Source: a bacterium
GTDB taxonomy: Bacteria; Verrucomicrobiota; Kiritimatiellia; CAIKKV01; CAIYGI01
Direction: 5' to 3'
Length of the DNA stretch: 34,056 nucleotides
Assembly: GCA_025360745.1 (NCBI GenBank)
Contig: JANYBP010000018.1
Coordinates: forward strand, 1-34,056
Both the position numbers and the translations under genes were made by a program. Shown piece after piece: positions 24,667 to 33,056 of this stretch. Position 1 is the stretch's first letter, and every line of letters starts with the position of its first letter. The notes under the pieces were generated by a model. The model had not been told where the DNA came from and did not search any database. It saw only the letters and a list, made by a program, of their open reading frames with translations.

Positions 24667-25773
24667 ATGCGTGCCAGTTCGTGGGTCGAGGTCGAGTGGG
24701 AAACTTTTCGCGCCAACCTGGCGGCGCTAAAAGGCGCGCTGGGCGCGCAAACGGAAATCGTCATGGTGGTGAAGGCCGAAGCCTATGGCCACGGCATGGT
24801 CAAGGCTGCGTGCGAGGCGCGCACGGTGGGTGTGCGGCGCTTCGCGGTCGCGCGTCTGGACGAGGCCTATGCCCTGCGCGCAACTGTGACCGATGGCGAG
24901 ATACTGCTGATGGGCGGTATGTGGCCGGAAGATCTGCCGGAGGCGCTCGCCAAACGCATCACCCCTCTGTTGCTTGACGAAGATCAGGGCCGTCAACTGG
25001 CCGCGGCGGCGCGCGCAACGGGAACAACCCTGAACTGTCACGTCAAAGTTGACACCGGCATGGGACGTCTGGGCTTTCCCTGGGCCGATGCGGCGGCGGC
25101 GATGGGGCGGTTACTGAAGGAGGGCGGACTGTCGTTCCAGGGCATCTGCTCCCATTTCGCCGCCGTGGACAAGTCCCCCGACGCATTCGCCGCCGAACAG
25201 ATGCGGCGTTTCCAAAGCGTGCTCGACGGATGCGGCGCACGGGGAATCGTCCCCGGTTTCCGGCATATCTCCAACAGCGCGGCTTTCAATCTTATGCCCG
25301 AGTGGGGTTTGGATGGCGTGCGTCTTGGGATCATGGCCTATGGCTACGGTGGCGGACAGCGGCGTGGCGCGCGCGTCAAGACACAACCGTTTTTGCAGTG
25401 GAAGACGCGCGTGGTGCAGGTGAAGAAGGCGCCCGCCGGGTTTCCCGTCAGTTACATGGGCACCCATGTCACCGCCAAGCCGACCCGCCTGGCGACGATC
25501 GATGTGGGCTATTCCGACGGGTATAACCGGCTATTGAGCAATCGTGGGTTTGTCCTGATTGGCGGGCGGCGCGCGCCGGTTGTCGGCCGCGTGACCATGA
25601 ATTTCACCGTGGTTGACATCGGGCCAGACGCGGCGGTGTCGCCCGGCGACGAAGTCGTGCTGCTGGGCCGCCAGGGCGGAGAGGCGATTTGGGCCGACGA
25701 GCTGGCCAAATGGTGCCGGACGATTTCCTACGAGATCCTGACCAATATCCGCAGTCCGCATCGGAACAAGTAG
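24667..25773 (+). CDS. alr: Alanine racemase
   Basis: Alr interconverts L- and D-alanine for peptidoglycan. The 368-residue enzyme has the PLP-binding lysine K36 in VVKAEAYGHG, the barrel motif CHVKVDTGMGRLGF, RHISNSAAF, and the second catalytic residue Y263 in VSYMGTHVTA. ATIDVGYSDGYNRLLSN, GRVTMNFTVVDIG and GDEVVLLGRQGGEAIWADELA belong to the C-terminal beta domain. MNFTVVD replaces the usual MDQxxVD, a common variation. GAAGGAG lies directly before the ATG. The gene ends at a TAG that runs straight into the GGTGGAG repeat tract. Confidence 0.95.
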   Translation: MRASSWVEVEWETFRANLAALKGALGAQTEIVMVVKAEAYGHGMVKAACEARTVGVRRFAVARLDEAYALRATVTDGEILLMGGMWPEDLPEALAKRITPLLLDEDQGRQLAAAARATGTTLNCHVKVDTGMGRLGFPWADAAAAMGRLLKEGGLSFQGICSHFAAVDKSPDAFAAEQMRRFQSVLDGCGARGIVPGFRHISNSAAFNLMPEWGLDGVRLGIMAYGYGGGQRRGARVKTQPFLQWKTRVVQVKKAPAGFPVSYMGTHVTAKPTRLATIDVGYSDGYNRLLSNRGFVLIGGRRAPVVGRVTMNFTVVDIGPDAAVSPGDEVVLLGRQGGEAIWADELAKWCRTISYEILTNIRSPHRNK

Positions 25774-25814
25774 GGTGGAGGGTGGGTGGTGGAGGGTGGA
25801 AGGTGGAGGGTGGA
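25774..25814 (+). repeat. GGTGGAG microsatellite, left copy
   Basis: Forty-one bases made of imperfect GGTGGAG and GGGTGGA units begin directly after the alr stop. The same tract occurs in inverse orientation at 26450-26522, on the other side of the CII-like gene. Each carries one GGTGGAAGG-type variant unit, so they look like copies of one sequence. Confidence 0.9.
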
Positions 25815-25900
25815 CGAACGACGCAGAACCGCGGATGGGTGCGGGTGGATGGGAGCCGGTGCAAATTTGAGGCAAGAACGTTACATTCGCCGCCCGTAAT

Positions 25901-25906
25901 TATAAT
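25901..25906 (+). promoter_or_regulatory. -10 box for the CII-like gene
   Basis: A perfect TATAAT at 25901-25906 lies 53 bases before the start of the CII-like gene in an otherwise GC-rich gap. No good -35 box is seen 16-18 bases upstream, so an activator may be needed or the match may be chance. Confidence 0.35.
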
Positions 25907-25959
25907 TGGTTGGCCGGAGTGTGAGTCCTATTGTGAGGGCGACATGGGAGCTGACAACT

Positions 25960-26418
25960 ATGAAATCGCACGAAGTACTTAAAAGCGCAATCGACGACAA
26001 GAAGGGCGTGAAACAGGTGGCGGCCGACATGTCGCTCTCGGCTTCCATGGTTTATAAGTGGTGCGAACCGGCTGAAAATCCGGAAAGCGCAGGCTCCGTT
26101 AATCCGCTTGACCGGGTTGTTGCGATCTGTCGTGCCACCGGAAGCAGGCAACCGGTGGTCTGGCTCTGCGAACAGTTCGACGGCTATTTTGTCGAGAATA
26201 CCAAGGCGCAAAGCGCCGTTTCCATGGAGCTGTTGTCCGGCACCCGGCGTATTCTCCGGGAGTTTTCGGATCTCCTGGATGCCATCACGCGCAGCACAGC
26301 CAACGACGGGCGCATAGACAATGCAGAAGCCATCCGCATCCGCCACGAGTGGGAGAATTTGAAGCGGATTGCCGAGCAGTTCGTGAAAGCATGCGAAGAC
26401 AAAAAATTCGAGAAATGA
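25960..26418 (+). CDS. CII-like phage-type DNA-binding regulator
   Basis: The 152-residue product begins MKSHEVLKSAIDDKKGVKQVAADMSLSASMVYKWCEP; the GVKQVAADMSLSASMVYKWC segment is a helix-turn-helix. A conserved block follows (NPLDRVVAICRATGSRQPVVWLCEQFDGYFVEN), then a helical C-terminal half ending in a basic tail. I recognise this as the CII-like family seen as single-copy genes in many PVC bacteria. It is named after phage regulators, although no phage genes adjoin it here. The ATG at 25960 follows GGGAG at 25946-25950. It stands alone between two inverted microsatellite tracts, and the convergent dnaG gene ends just after the right one. Its regulatory target is unknown. Confidence 0.65.
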   Translation: MKSHEVLKSAIDDKKGVKQVAADMSLSASMVYKWCEPAENPESAGSVNPLDRVVAICRATGSRQPVVWLCEQFDGYFVENTKAQSAVSMELLSGTRRILREFSDLLDAITRSTANDGRIDNAEAIRIRHEWENLKRIAEQFVKACEDKKFEK

Positions 26419-26449
26419 ACGATGGAACGCCGTCGGAAAAGAGATCGGA

Positions 26450-26522
26450 CCCTCCACCCTCCACCCTCCACCCTCCACCCTCCACCTTCCACCCTCCACC
26501 CTCCACCCTCCACCCTCCACCT
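26450..26522 (+). repeat. CCACCCT microsatellite, right copy (inverse of left copy)
   Basis: Seventy-three bases of a 7-bp unit, CCACCCT, about ten copies with two CCACCTT variants. It ends four bases before the dnaG stop on the other strand. With 25774-25814 it forms a long imperfect inverted repeat about 635 bases apart that brackets the CII-like gene. Confidence 0.92.
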
Positions 26523-26526
26523 TCTC

Positions 26527-28389
26527 TCACCCCATCTGCGCGCGGATGACCGGCTCGCCGGTTTCCCAGTGGCGCAGCTTTTGTAGATCGGAGGTCAGGC
26601 GCGTGCGTTCGGCGTCGCTCCCGGAGTCGGGCAGCGCCGCCAGCGCGCTGCGCCGGGCGGTGAGTTGGGCGCGCCACAAGCGCAGGATCACGTCGTGTAC
26701 GACCTGGTCGTCGGCATACTCCGTGGTGGGTTTGCTCGGCGCGCTGACGATCAGCGCGGCGAAGGTGGTTAGCCGACGCGACTCGTCGTCGCGCTCGGCA
26801 ATCATGTCCATGAAATTCCCGTTCGGGCGCGTATGGGCGGAAAGCACCGCGGCGATGAATTCCCGGCAGAGCGCATGGCGCAGGAGGGCCAGCGGCAGGT
26901 ACTGTTCCACCAGCGGCGCCAAGGCGGGATTGGCCGCCAGATGTTCGGCCAGCACGCGTTCGTCCGGCGAAGGCGGTACGTCGGGTGCGGGCGCGGACGC
27001 GGACGATACGGCGGGCTCCGCGGGGTCAACAGGCGGCGGGGCGGTGGCGTCCGTGCGCGGCGCGGCGCGGCGCAGGCGTGGGAGCAGTTCCACGCGCAGC
27101 GCTTCGGGCGCGATGTAGAGACGCTGCGCCGCCTGGCGTAGCAGTTCTTCGCGCTGCACGCTGTTCGGGGCCAGGGCGATAAAATCCAGCACGGCGGCGA
27201 CGGTCCGCAGGTGTGTGGCCTCGTCGCCGATCGAGCCGCCGGCCTGCGCGGCTTTGATTTGAAAATCGAGCGCCGGCGTGGCGCCGCCGATCAGTTCGCG
27301 GAAGCCGTCCGGCCCATGGTTGAGGATGTAGGAATCGGGATCGTCGCCCGGCGGCAGCGCGGCGACACGGATGGTCAGCCCCGCCTGGAGCAGTACTCCG
27401 GCGGTGCGGAGCGCGGCGTGGCGGCCGGCTTCGTCGCCATCGAACACCAGCAGCGCGCTGTCGGCATAACGTTTGAGTTTGCGGGCGTGTTCCTCGGTGA
27501 AGGCGGTGCCCTGAGCGGCCACGGCCCAATCCACCCCGGCCAGGTGGCAGCGGATGACGTCGATCTGCCCTTCGCAGACCAGCGCCTCGCGGCGGTCGAG
27601 GATTGTCTGGCGCGCGCGGTCGAGGGCGAAAAGCACCTGGCTCTTGCGAAAAAGTGAGGTTTCGGGACTGTTGACGTATTTGGCGGACTGCTTGTCGGCG
27701 GTGAGGATGCGTCCGCTGAAAGCGATCACGCGTCCCTGTTCGTTGCGGATGGCGAACATGATGCGGTGCCGGAAACGGTCGTATCGTCTGTTGTTCTCGG
27801 GCGCGCGCGCAACCAGTCCAGCCTGTTCCAACTCCTCGGGAGAGTAGCCGTGCTTTTGTCCCCAGGGAATCAGCGTGTCGTAACTGTTGGGCGCATAGCC
27901 GATGCGAAAAGCCAGACGGGCGGCCTGGTCCAGCTTGCGGCGGTCGAGGTAGTCGCGGGCCTCCTGCGCGGCGGGTTGCTTATCCAGGCATTCCTGGTAG
28001 TAGGTGGCGACATCCTCGTGGAGCGCGTAGAGGCGGTCCTTGATGCGGCGCGCGTCCTGGCTGGCGGCTGCGTTTGCTCCAGCGCCGCCGCCGTAACGTT
28101 CGTCCTCGATCGGCGCCCCGGCGCGTTCGGCGAGCAGGCGGACTGCCCCCATGAAGTCCACATTCTCCTGGAGCATGACATACTTGAAAACATCGCCGCC
28201 GGCCCCGCAGCCGAAGCAGTGAAAAATCTGGCGCTGGGGATTGACGTGGAAAGAAGGGGTCTTTTCCTTGTGAAAGGGGCAGAGCGCCTTGAAGGTGGCG
28301 CCGTTCTTGCGCAGCGTAAGGTAAGTGCCGATCACGTCCGCGATGTCGCTGCGGGCGCGGATTTCTTCAATGGCGGTTTTGGCGATCAT
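26527..28389 (-). CDS. dnaG: DNA primase
   Basis: DnaG makes RNA primers for replication. The 620-residue protein has the CHC2 zinc domain with C37, H40, C58 and C61 (CPFHKEKTPSF, then HCFGCGAGGDVF). The primase core follows (RLAFRIGYAPNSYDTL, FRHRIMFAIRNEQGRVIAFSGR, SPETSLFRKS), with the TOPRIM part CEGQIDVI and LVFDGDEAGRHA. The C-terminal third after about residue 440 is a proline/alanine linker (TDATAPPPVDPAEPAVSSA) and the helicase-binding domain. Usual length. It starts 6 bases after the cvpA stop, so the two are one transcript. The last codons adjoin the CCACCCT microsatellite, which is therefore the 3' flank of dnaG. Confidence 0.96.
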   Translation of the reverse strand: MIAKTAIEEIRARSDIADVIGTYLTLRKNGATFKALCPFHKEKTPSFHVNPQRQIFHCFGCGAGGDVFKYVMLQENVDFMGAVRLLAERAGAPIEDERYGGGAGANAAASQDARRIKDRLYALHEDVATYYQECLDKQPAAQEARDYLDRRKLDQAARLAFRIGYAPNSYDTLIPWGQKHGYSPEELEQAGLVARAPENNRRYDRFRHRIMFAIRNEQGRVIAFSGRILTADKQSAKYVNSPETSLFRKSQVLFALDRARQTILDRREALVCEGQIDVIRCHLAGVDWAVAAQGTAFTEEHARKLKRYADSALLVFDGDEAGRHAALRTAGVLLQAGLTIRVAALPPGDDPDSYILNHGPDGFRELIGGATPALDFQIKAAQAGGSIGDEATHLRTVAAVLDFIALAPNSVQREELLRQAAQRLYIAPEALRVELLPRLRRAAPRTDATAPPPVDPAEPAVSSASAPAPDVPPSPDERVLAEHLAANPALAPLVEQYLPLALLRHALCREFIAAVLSAHTRPNGNFMDMIAERDDESRRLTTFAALIVSAPSKPTTEYADDQVVHDVILRLWRAQLTARRSALAALPDSGSDAERTRLTSDLQKLRHWETGEPVIRAQMG

Positions 28390-28395
28390 TCAAGG

Positions 28396-28962
28396 TCACA
28401 ATTCGCGTTTCTTTTCGTGGGTCACCCGGCGCTGCTGGATCGTTTCCCGGGCGCTTTGAGTTTCCCGGACTATGGTTTCCGCGACGCGCGCCTGATGCTC
28501 CTGAACAAACACGCCCAGATACGATGGCGGGCCGAACCAGGCATTTACCCCGGGGTAAGGCGCCATTTGACAGAGAAACACCACGATGAAGACCAGTGCG
28601 GTGGCGCGCAGTCCGCCGACCACGGCCCCGCCGATCAATTCGATGGGGGCAATAAAACTGACTTTCACGGTATGCGTAAGGACTGAATACACCAACGCCA
28701 CGATCATCAGGACGACCACGAAGGTTATAAACAAGGCGGCGATGTAACCCTGGCTTTGACTCCATTGCGTACGCGCGACAATCCAGTCGGCGACCGGGTC
28801 CACGAGAATAAACACGGCCGCAATGGCGCCGAGAATCGCCAGGGAACCGGACAATTCCGCGGAAAAGCCCCGTTTCAATCCGATCAAGGTGCAGATGATG
28901 ACAATCAGCACGCCACAGGCATCCAGCGGATTGATTTGCGCGAGCCATGTTGCCACGTTCAT
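28396..28962 (-). CDS. CvpA family membrane protein
   Basis: A 188-residue membrane protein with four hydrophobic segments: INPLDACGVLIVIICTLIGLKRGF, LSGSLAILGAIAAVFILV, YIAALFITFVVVLMIVALVYSVLT and IELIGGAVVGGLRATALVFIVVFLC. The GLKRGFSAEL motif after the first helix and GGAVVGGLRA before the last are CvpA hallmarks. CvpA was named for colicin V production and is now linked to envelope homeostasis; its molecular activity is not settled. AGGAGG stands 7 bases before the ATG, a very strong ribosome site. A charged tail ends it (VTHEKKREL). It lies upstream of dnaG on one transcript. Confidence 0.9.
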   Translation of the reverse strand: MNVATWLAQINPLDACGVLIVIICTLIGLKRGFSAELSGSLAILGAIAAVFILVDPVADWIVARTQWSQSQGYIAALFITFVVVLMIVALVYSVLTHTVKVSFIAPIELIGGAVVGGLRATALVFIVVFLCQMAPYPGVNAWFGPPSYLGVFVQEHQARVAETIVRETQSARETIQQRRVTHEKKREL

Positions 28963-29051
28963 GCTTTACCCTCCTATCCTGGGCTCTTTCTTCGAGGCAC
29001 CCGTCTTCAGTGTTCTGGACAAGCGTAAGTGCTCAGCCACTTCTACTTTTG

Positions 29052-29134
29052 ACTACGAAACACGCGAAAGGCGCGAAAAAGAATTGGTTTACGAGTTTCA
29101 TTCCCATTTTCGCGACTTTCGCGTGTTTCGTAGT
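29052..29134. repeat. Long near-perfect inverted repeat (hairpin) between cvpA and the TPR gene
   Basis: The left arm 29052-29079 begins ACTACGAAACACGCGAAAG, followed by one unpaired base and CGCGAAAA. The right arm 29107-29134 is its reverse complement, with a single mismatch at base 29071/29115. The arms are 28 bases with a 27-base loop. It lies in the gap after the TPR gene and before cvpA on the minus strand. It may act as a terminator or RNA-stabilising hairpin, or be a small mobile repeat of the kind that reads out as RKFREFRE-like nonsense peptides. Confidence 0.85.
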
Positions 29135-29156
29135 TGCTCTTCCTGAACCCCTTCCT

Positions 29157-30443
29157 TTACGGATGTTCCGTCAGCCAGCGGTGTATTTCGCCGGCCGACG
29201 GACTTTCGGGACTCAGTTCCAGATAACGTAAAAAATGGCGGCGGGCAAGCATGCGTTCGTCGGGACGGGGGGCATGGAAAAGCGCCAGCGCAAAATGGGC
29301 GTCGGCGTAGTTGGGGTCGGCGCGCAGCGCTTCGGCGAAGGCCTGTAGCGTGGCATTGGTCTGGCCGAGGTCGCGCATGGTGAGGCCCCGCATGTAATGC
29401 GCGGCGGCCAGATCGGGCTTGGCCTTGACAGCCGCGGCAAAAGCCTCCTGGGCGTGTGCGGCGTCGCCGGTTTCGCGATAGGCCAGGCCAAGATTGTAGT
29501 GCGCCGTGGCCATTTCGGGACGGCACTGCACGGCGCGCAGGTAATATGGAATAGCGTCCGCCGGGCGGCCGGCCTGCTGGGCGCGGATGCCGGAGTTGTA
29601 AGCTGTGTTGGCGATGCGCACCAGTTTGGCTCGGGCTTCGGCGGCGCGCCGGTCGTTGGGGCAGCGGGTCAGAAACTCGCGCCAGGCCAGGGCCGAGGCG
29701 TCGCTGTCGGGATCCTCTTTCTCGGCGGCCGAAGCGGTTTTCCAGAGCGCGGCGGCCGAGTTTACGCCGTCGTCGTTCGTGTCCTTTTCGGATGAAGGGC
29801 GCAAGCGCCCCGGTGCGGCGAAAAGCCAGCGCCGCGCCTCCGCGGCGTGCGGGTCGCCGGGCGCCGCGGTCAGGAAACGTTCGAACCAAAGGCGCGCGGC
29901 GCTCTCGTCATGGAAGGCGTCGCGTTGGATGACGGCCATCGCGAAAAGCGCGGGCGCGTAGTTGGGCGAAATTGTGACGGCGCGTTCGAGATGCACGCGG
30001 CTGGCGGCGGGCGTGCCGGCATGCCATTCGGCGAGCGCCAGGGCGGTGAGCAGGCGCGGAGAACGCGGGTCGCGCCGCTCGGAGGCGGCGAGGACCGCCC
30101 GCGCCTCGCCCCAGCGGCCGCGGCGGGCATGCAGATCGGCGATGAACTCCAGCGGCCGCGGATCGTGCGGCGCCAGACTGGCCGCCTGGGCGAAGGCCGT
30201 CAGCGCCTCGTTGGTGCGTCCCAAACTGAGCCGCGCGATGCCCAGATTGGCCCAGGCATCCGCCTGGTTTGGCGCGCGCGCCACGATTCGTTCCAACTGC
30301 CGCCCGGCGGAGGCGGCGCGACCGGCCCTCAGGTCGTTGACGGCGCGCTCCACCTTCTCCGCGGTGGAGCGTCCACAACCGGCCAGCAGCGCCAAAGCAA
30401 CAACTGCTATGCCTGCCCGGAAACAGGTTTGCAGCTTATTCAT
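29157..30443 (-). CDS. TPR-repeat lipoprotein
   Basis: A secreted lipoprotein with tetratricopeptide repeats for protein-protein contacts. From the ATG at 30443 it is 428 residues. Positions 1-22 are a signal peptide (MNKLQTCFRAGIAVVALALL) with the lipobox LLAGC and acceptor C23. Repeats follow throughout: ADAWANLGIARLSLGRTNEALTAF, RGRWGEARAVLAASERRDP, YAPALFAMAVIQRD, then near the end TAHYNLGLAYRETGDAAHAQEAF and AAHYMRGLTMRDLGQTNATLQAF. At least seven units are visible. An in-frame ATG at 30461 sits almost on the predicted transcription start; neither start has a clear ribosome site. The partner is unknown; such proteins often assist outer-membrane or pilus assembly. Confidence 0.85.
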   Translation of the reverse strand: MNKLQTCFRAGIAVVALALLAGCGRSTAEKVERAVNDLRAGRAASAGRQLERIVARAPNQADAWANLGIARLSLGRTNEALTAFAQAASLAPHDPRPLEFIADLHARRGRWGEARAVLAASERRDPRSPRLLTALALAEWHAGTPAASRVHLERAVTISPNYAPALFAMAVIQRDAFHDESAARLWFERFLTAAPGDPHAAEARRWLFAAPGRLRPSSEKDTNDDGVNSAAALWKTASAAEKEDPDSDASALAWREFLTRCPNDRRAAEARAKLVRIANTAYNSGIRAQQAGRPADAIPYYLRAVQCRPEMATAHYNLGLAYRETGDAAHAQEAFAAAVKAKPDLAAAHYMRGLTMRDLGQTNATLQAFAEALRADPNYADAHFALALFHAPRPDERMLARRHFLRYLELSPESPSAGEIHRWLTEHP

Positions 30444-30470
30444 GACAACAAAGTCAATCATCGTGGGAGT

Positions 30471-30499
30471 ATTCTAGCAGGGGAAGAGGCGGGACTCAA
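30471..30499 (-). promoter_or_regulatory. Promoter of the TPR lipoprotein gene
   Basis: On the minus strand TTGAGT (30499-30494) and TAGAAT (30476-30471) are 17 bases apart, and the -10 is preceded by TGC, an extended -10 element. Transcription would start near 30464, leaving only about 20 untranslated bases before the ATG at 30443. Confidence 0.6.
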
Positions 30500-30511
30500 C
30501 TTGATTGGATA

Positions 30512-30539
30512 TTGACATGCCCCCGAATTAGTTCATAAT
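30512..30539 (+). promoter_or_regulatory. Promoter of the prepilin-like gene
   Basis: A perfect TTGACA at 30512-30517 and CATAAT at 30534-30539 are 16 bases apart, ahead of the prepilin-like gene and divergent from the TPR promoter. The untranslated leader would be about 60 bases. This is one of the best consensus promoters in the window. Confidence 0.65.
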
Positions 30540-30607
30540 TATCCACATTGCTGGTGGTCAATTCCGCGCGTTGCGGTGGCCTCGGAAAAACAAAATAAGG
30601 AGCGGAC

Positions 30608-31192
30608 ATGAACAAAATGTTGCGTAGTTTGAAGGTTCGGGGCTTTACGTTGATTGAATTGCTGGTCGTGATCGCCATCATTGGCATTTTGGCCGGATTG
30701 CTGCTGCCTGCGATCGGGCAGGTACGGGAACGCGGGCGTCGATCAGTTTGTGGTAGCAACCTCAGGCAGATTGGACTGGCTCTGCGTATGTTTTCGACAG
30801 ACAATGCTGAGCAATTCCCATCGGTAGCCCAGGGATTCAAAGTGATGTCCCAATATATCGGCGATAAAGGTGCGAAGGTGTTCATTTGCCCAAGCACGAA
30901 AAGCTCACCTGTCGGTTCGACAACAGACATGACGGGGCCCACGAATTGCTCGTACAGTTATGCGCCTGGTCTGGGAGAATCAATTTCCAACGCCAGTGCG
31001 CAGGTCATCGCATGCGACAATAACGGTCAGACAGTGGCCATATGGGGGGGGGCTTTTGGTGGTAACCACGCTGGTGCTGGTGGTGACCTACTGTTTGTTG
31101 ATGGCCACGTTGAATGGACTACCAACACGGTGCTTTCCACCACCACTTATAACGTCGTCATACCTGCTGCTGGTGCGTTGCAGTGTCCGTAA
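30608..31192 (+). CDS. Prepilin-type N-terminal cleavage protein with DGHVEW tail (pseudopilin-like)
   Basis: The 194-residue product has a short basic leader and the type IV prepilin motif [20 protein letters not shown]. Prepilin peptidase should cut after the glycine of RG/FTLIE and methylate the phenylalanine; the E5 equivalent is present. A hydrophobic helix continues to about residue 32, then [27 protein letters not shown], a conserved block of this family. The tail [20 protein letters not shown] is the H-x-G-x(n)-DGHV motif found in the expanded pseudopilin families of planctomycetes, Verrucomicrobia and relatives. AAGGAG precedes the ATG. The three pilus ATPases at 7943-12451 could power its assembly. 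Such genes are often present in dozens of copies, and a role in secretion or surface fibres is inferred. Confidence 0.9.
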   Translation: MNKMLRSLKVRGFTLIELLVVIAIIGILAGLLLPAIGQVRERGRRSVCGSNLRQIGLALRMFSTDNAEQFPSVAQGFKVMSQYIGDKGAKVFICPSTKSSPVGSTTDMTGPTNCSYSYAPGLGESISNASAQVIACDNNGQTVAIWGGAFGGNHAGAGGDLLFVDGHVEWTTNTVLSTTTYNVVIPAAGALQCP

Positions 31193-31374
31193 ATTGTCTG
31201 CCGACGGTCTGATGTGCAACAATAAGGCCTTCGCTCTTCAATGGGCGGGTCCTTTTCGTTTATGCAATAGAAAATTGAGCGCCGTCGTAATATCGCTGGC
31301 AAGCGGAAATCCGCGCTTGAAGTCCCTTACAGCTAACAGCCTACAGTCCTCAGCCTAATCAGCTTGTTCCCGTC
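31193..31374. other. Gap between the convergent prepilin-like and pgi genes
   Basis: No coding frame or clean terminator is seen. Near 31330 the sequence repeats an ACAGCTAACAGCCTACAG pattern, a short degenerate tract of the same low-complexity kind as elsewhere in the window. Confidence 0.4.
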
Positions 31375-33006
31375 CTACCGCTGCGCGCGGTAGCGGGCGA
31401 TCAGTGCGTTGGTGGAACTGTCGTGTTGCAGGGCTGGGAAGACCGGGGCCTGCAGTTCCTGAAGCACGCGGTCGGCGAGAACCTTGCCCAGTTGCACGCC
31501 CCACTGGTCGAATGAGTAGATGTCCCAGATGATGCCTTGCGTGAATATCTTGTGTTCGTAGAGCGCGATCAAGGCGCCCAAAGTGTAAGGCGTCAGCTCG
31601 TCGGCCAGCAGCGTGTTGGTTGGACGATTGCCTTCGAAAACAAGGAATGGCGCGAGTGACTCGTCCCCCCCCTCGGCGGCGACGGCCTGGGCCGTCTTGC
31701 CGAAGGCCAGCGCCTCGGTTTGGGCGAAGTAGTTGGCCATCAGGATGTCATGGTGGCTGTCGAGCGGATTGTGCGAGCGGCAAAAGCCGATGAAGTCGCA
31801 GGGAATCAGTTTCGTGCCCTGGTGCAGGAGCTGGTAGAAGGCGTGCTGTCCGTTGGTGCCCGGCTCGCCCCAGATGACCGGGCCGGTTTGCCAGCGCACC
31901 GGCCGCCCGGCGCGGTCGACGCTCTTGCCGTTGCTTTCCATGTCGCCCTGCTGGAAGTAAGCCGCAAAACGGCTGAGGTATTGATCGTACGGCAGAATGG
32001 CCTGACTTTGCGCGCCGAAAAAGTTGTTATACCAGACTCCGATCAGTCCCAGCGTGACCGGCAGGTTGAGCTCGAACGGCGCCGTGGCGAAGTGCTGGTC
32101 CATGGCGTGACAGCCGTCCAGCATTTGGACGAAGGCCTCCGGTCCGATGGCGATCATCAATGGCAGGCCGATGGCCGAGCAGAGCGAATAGCGTCCGCCG
32201 ACCCAGTCCCAGAAACCGAACATATTGGCCGGATCAATGCCGAAAGCGACGACCTCCGCGGTGTTGGTTGAGACCGCAACGAAGTGTCGTGCAACGGCAG
32301 CGGGATCCTTCAGGGCGGCAAGCAGCCAACCCCGAGCGCTGCGGGCGTTGGTCATGGTTTCTTGTGTGGTGAAAGTCTTGGAAGCCACGATGAAGAGCGT
32401 TTCGGCGGGATCGAGGTCGCGTGTCTGCTCGACGAACTGGGTGGCATCCACGTTCGACACGAAGCGCACGGTCAGGCGGCGGTCACTGTAGGCTTTCAGG
32501 GCTTCGCAGGCCATCATGGGGCCGAGGTCCGAACCGCCGATGCCGATATTGACGATGTTCCGGATCGGCCGTCCGGTAAACCCCTTCCAGTTCCCAACGC
32601 GCACTTGACGCGAAAAAGCGGCCATCTGTTCGAGCACGGCATTGATCTCGGGCATGACATCCAGACCGTCCACGAGGATCGGACGGTTGGAACGGTTGCG
32701 CAGAGCCGTGTGCAGCACGGCGCGGTTTTCCGTGACATTGATTTTCCGGCCGTTGAACATGTCCTGGATGGCCGTGCGCAACTCGCAGGCTTCCGCCAGG
32801 TCGCGCAATCGGCTCAGCGACTCCCCGGTGACGTTGTTCTTGGAATAGTCCAGGTACAGTCCGCAGGCTTCCAGCGTCATGTGCTGACCGCGGGAGGGGT
32901 CGGCACGAAAGATCTCGCGCAGATGCGCATTCCGCATTTCGCGGGCGTGTTCTTCGACGGCGCGCCAGGCGTGAAGTTCACAGCGGGGAATTGATGGCGT
33001 TGGCAT
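31375..33006 (-). CDS. pgi: Glucose-6-phosphate isomerase
   Basis: Pgi interconverts glucose-6-phosphate and fructose-6-phosphate in glycolysis and gluconeogenesis. The 543-residue enzyme is the long E. coli-type form. It has [18 protein letters not shown], the phosphate-binding [13 protein letters not shown], the family signature around [18 protein letters not shown], the catalytic glutamate in [19 protein letters not shown], and the lysine-containing DQWGVQLGK near the end. The ATG at 33006 is chosen because AGGAG lies 10 bases upstream; a TTG at 33015 sits too close to that site. It reads from a promoter whose -35 box overlaps that of the divergent tRNA gene. Confidence 0.96.
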   Translation of the reverse strand: MPTPSIPRCELHAWRAVEEHAREMRNAHLREIFRADPSRGQHMTLEACGLYLDYSKNNVTGESLSRLRDLAEACELRTAIQDMFNGRKINVTENRAVLHTALRNRSNRPILVDGLDVMPEINAVLEQMAAFSRQVRVGNWKGFTGRPIRNIVNIGIGGSDLGPMMACEALKAYSDRRLTVRFVSNVDATQFVEQTRDLDPAETLFIVASKTFTTQETMTNARSARGWLLAALKDPAAVARHFVAVSTNTAEVVAFGIDPANMFGFWDWVGGRYSLCSAIGLPLMIAIGPEAFVQMLDGCHAMDQHFATAPFELNLPVTLGLIGVWYNNFFGAQSQAILPYDQYLSRFAAYFQQGDMESNGKSVDRAGRPVRWQTGPVIWGEPGTNGQHAFYQLLHQGTKLIPCDFIGFCRSHNPLDSHHDILMANYFAQTEALAFGKTAQAVAAEGGDESLAPFLVFEGNRPTNTLLADELTPYTLGALIALYEHKIFTQGIIWDIYSFDQWGVQLGKVLADRVLQELQAPVFPALQHDSSTNALIARYRAQR

Positions 33007-33027
33007 TTTGGTCAAACTCCTGTGATT

Positions 33028-33056
33028 TTTCTACACATCGTAGTGGGGCTTGTCAA
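33028..33056 (-). promoter_or_regulatory. Promoter of pgi
   Basis: On the minus strand a perfect TTGACA (33056-33051) and TAGAAA (33033-33028) are 17 bases apart. The start of transcription would fall about 15 bases before the pgi ATG, with the AGGAG ribosome site in between. Confidence 0.6.

Noticed and set aside
26450-26522. CRISPR array
   Set aside because: The 7-bp CCACCCT repeats (and the 24-bp units at 3061-3132) are contiguous with no unique spacers, and no cas gene is present.
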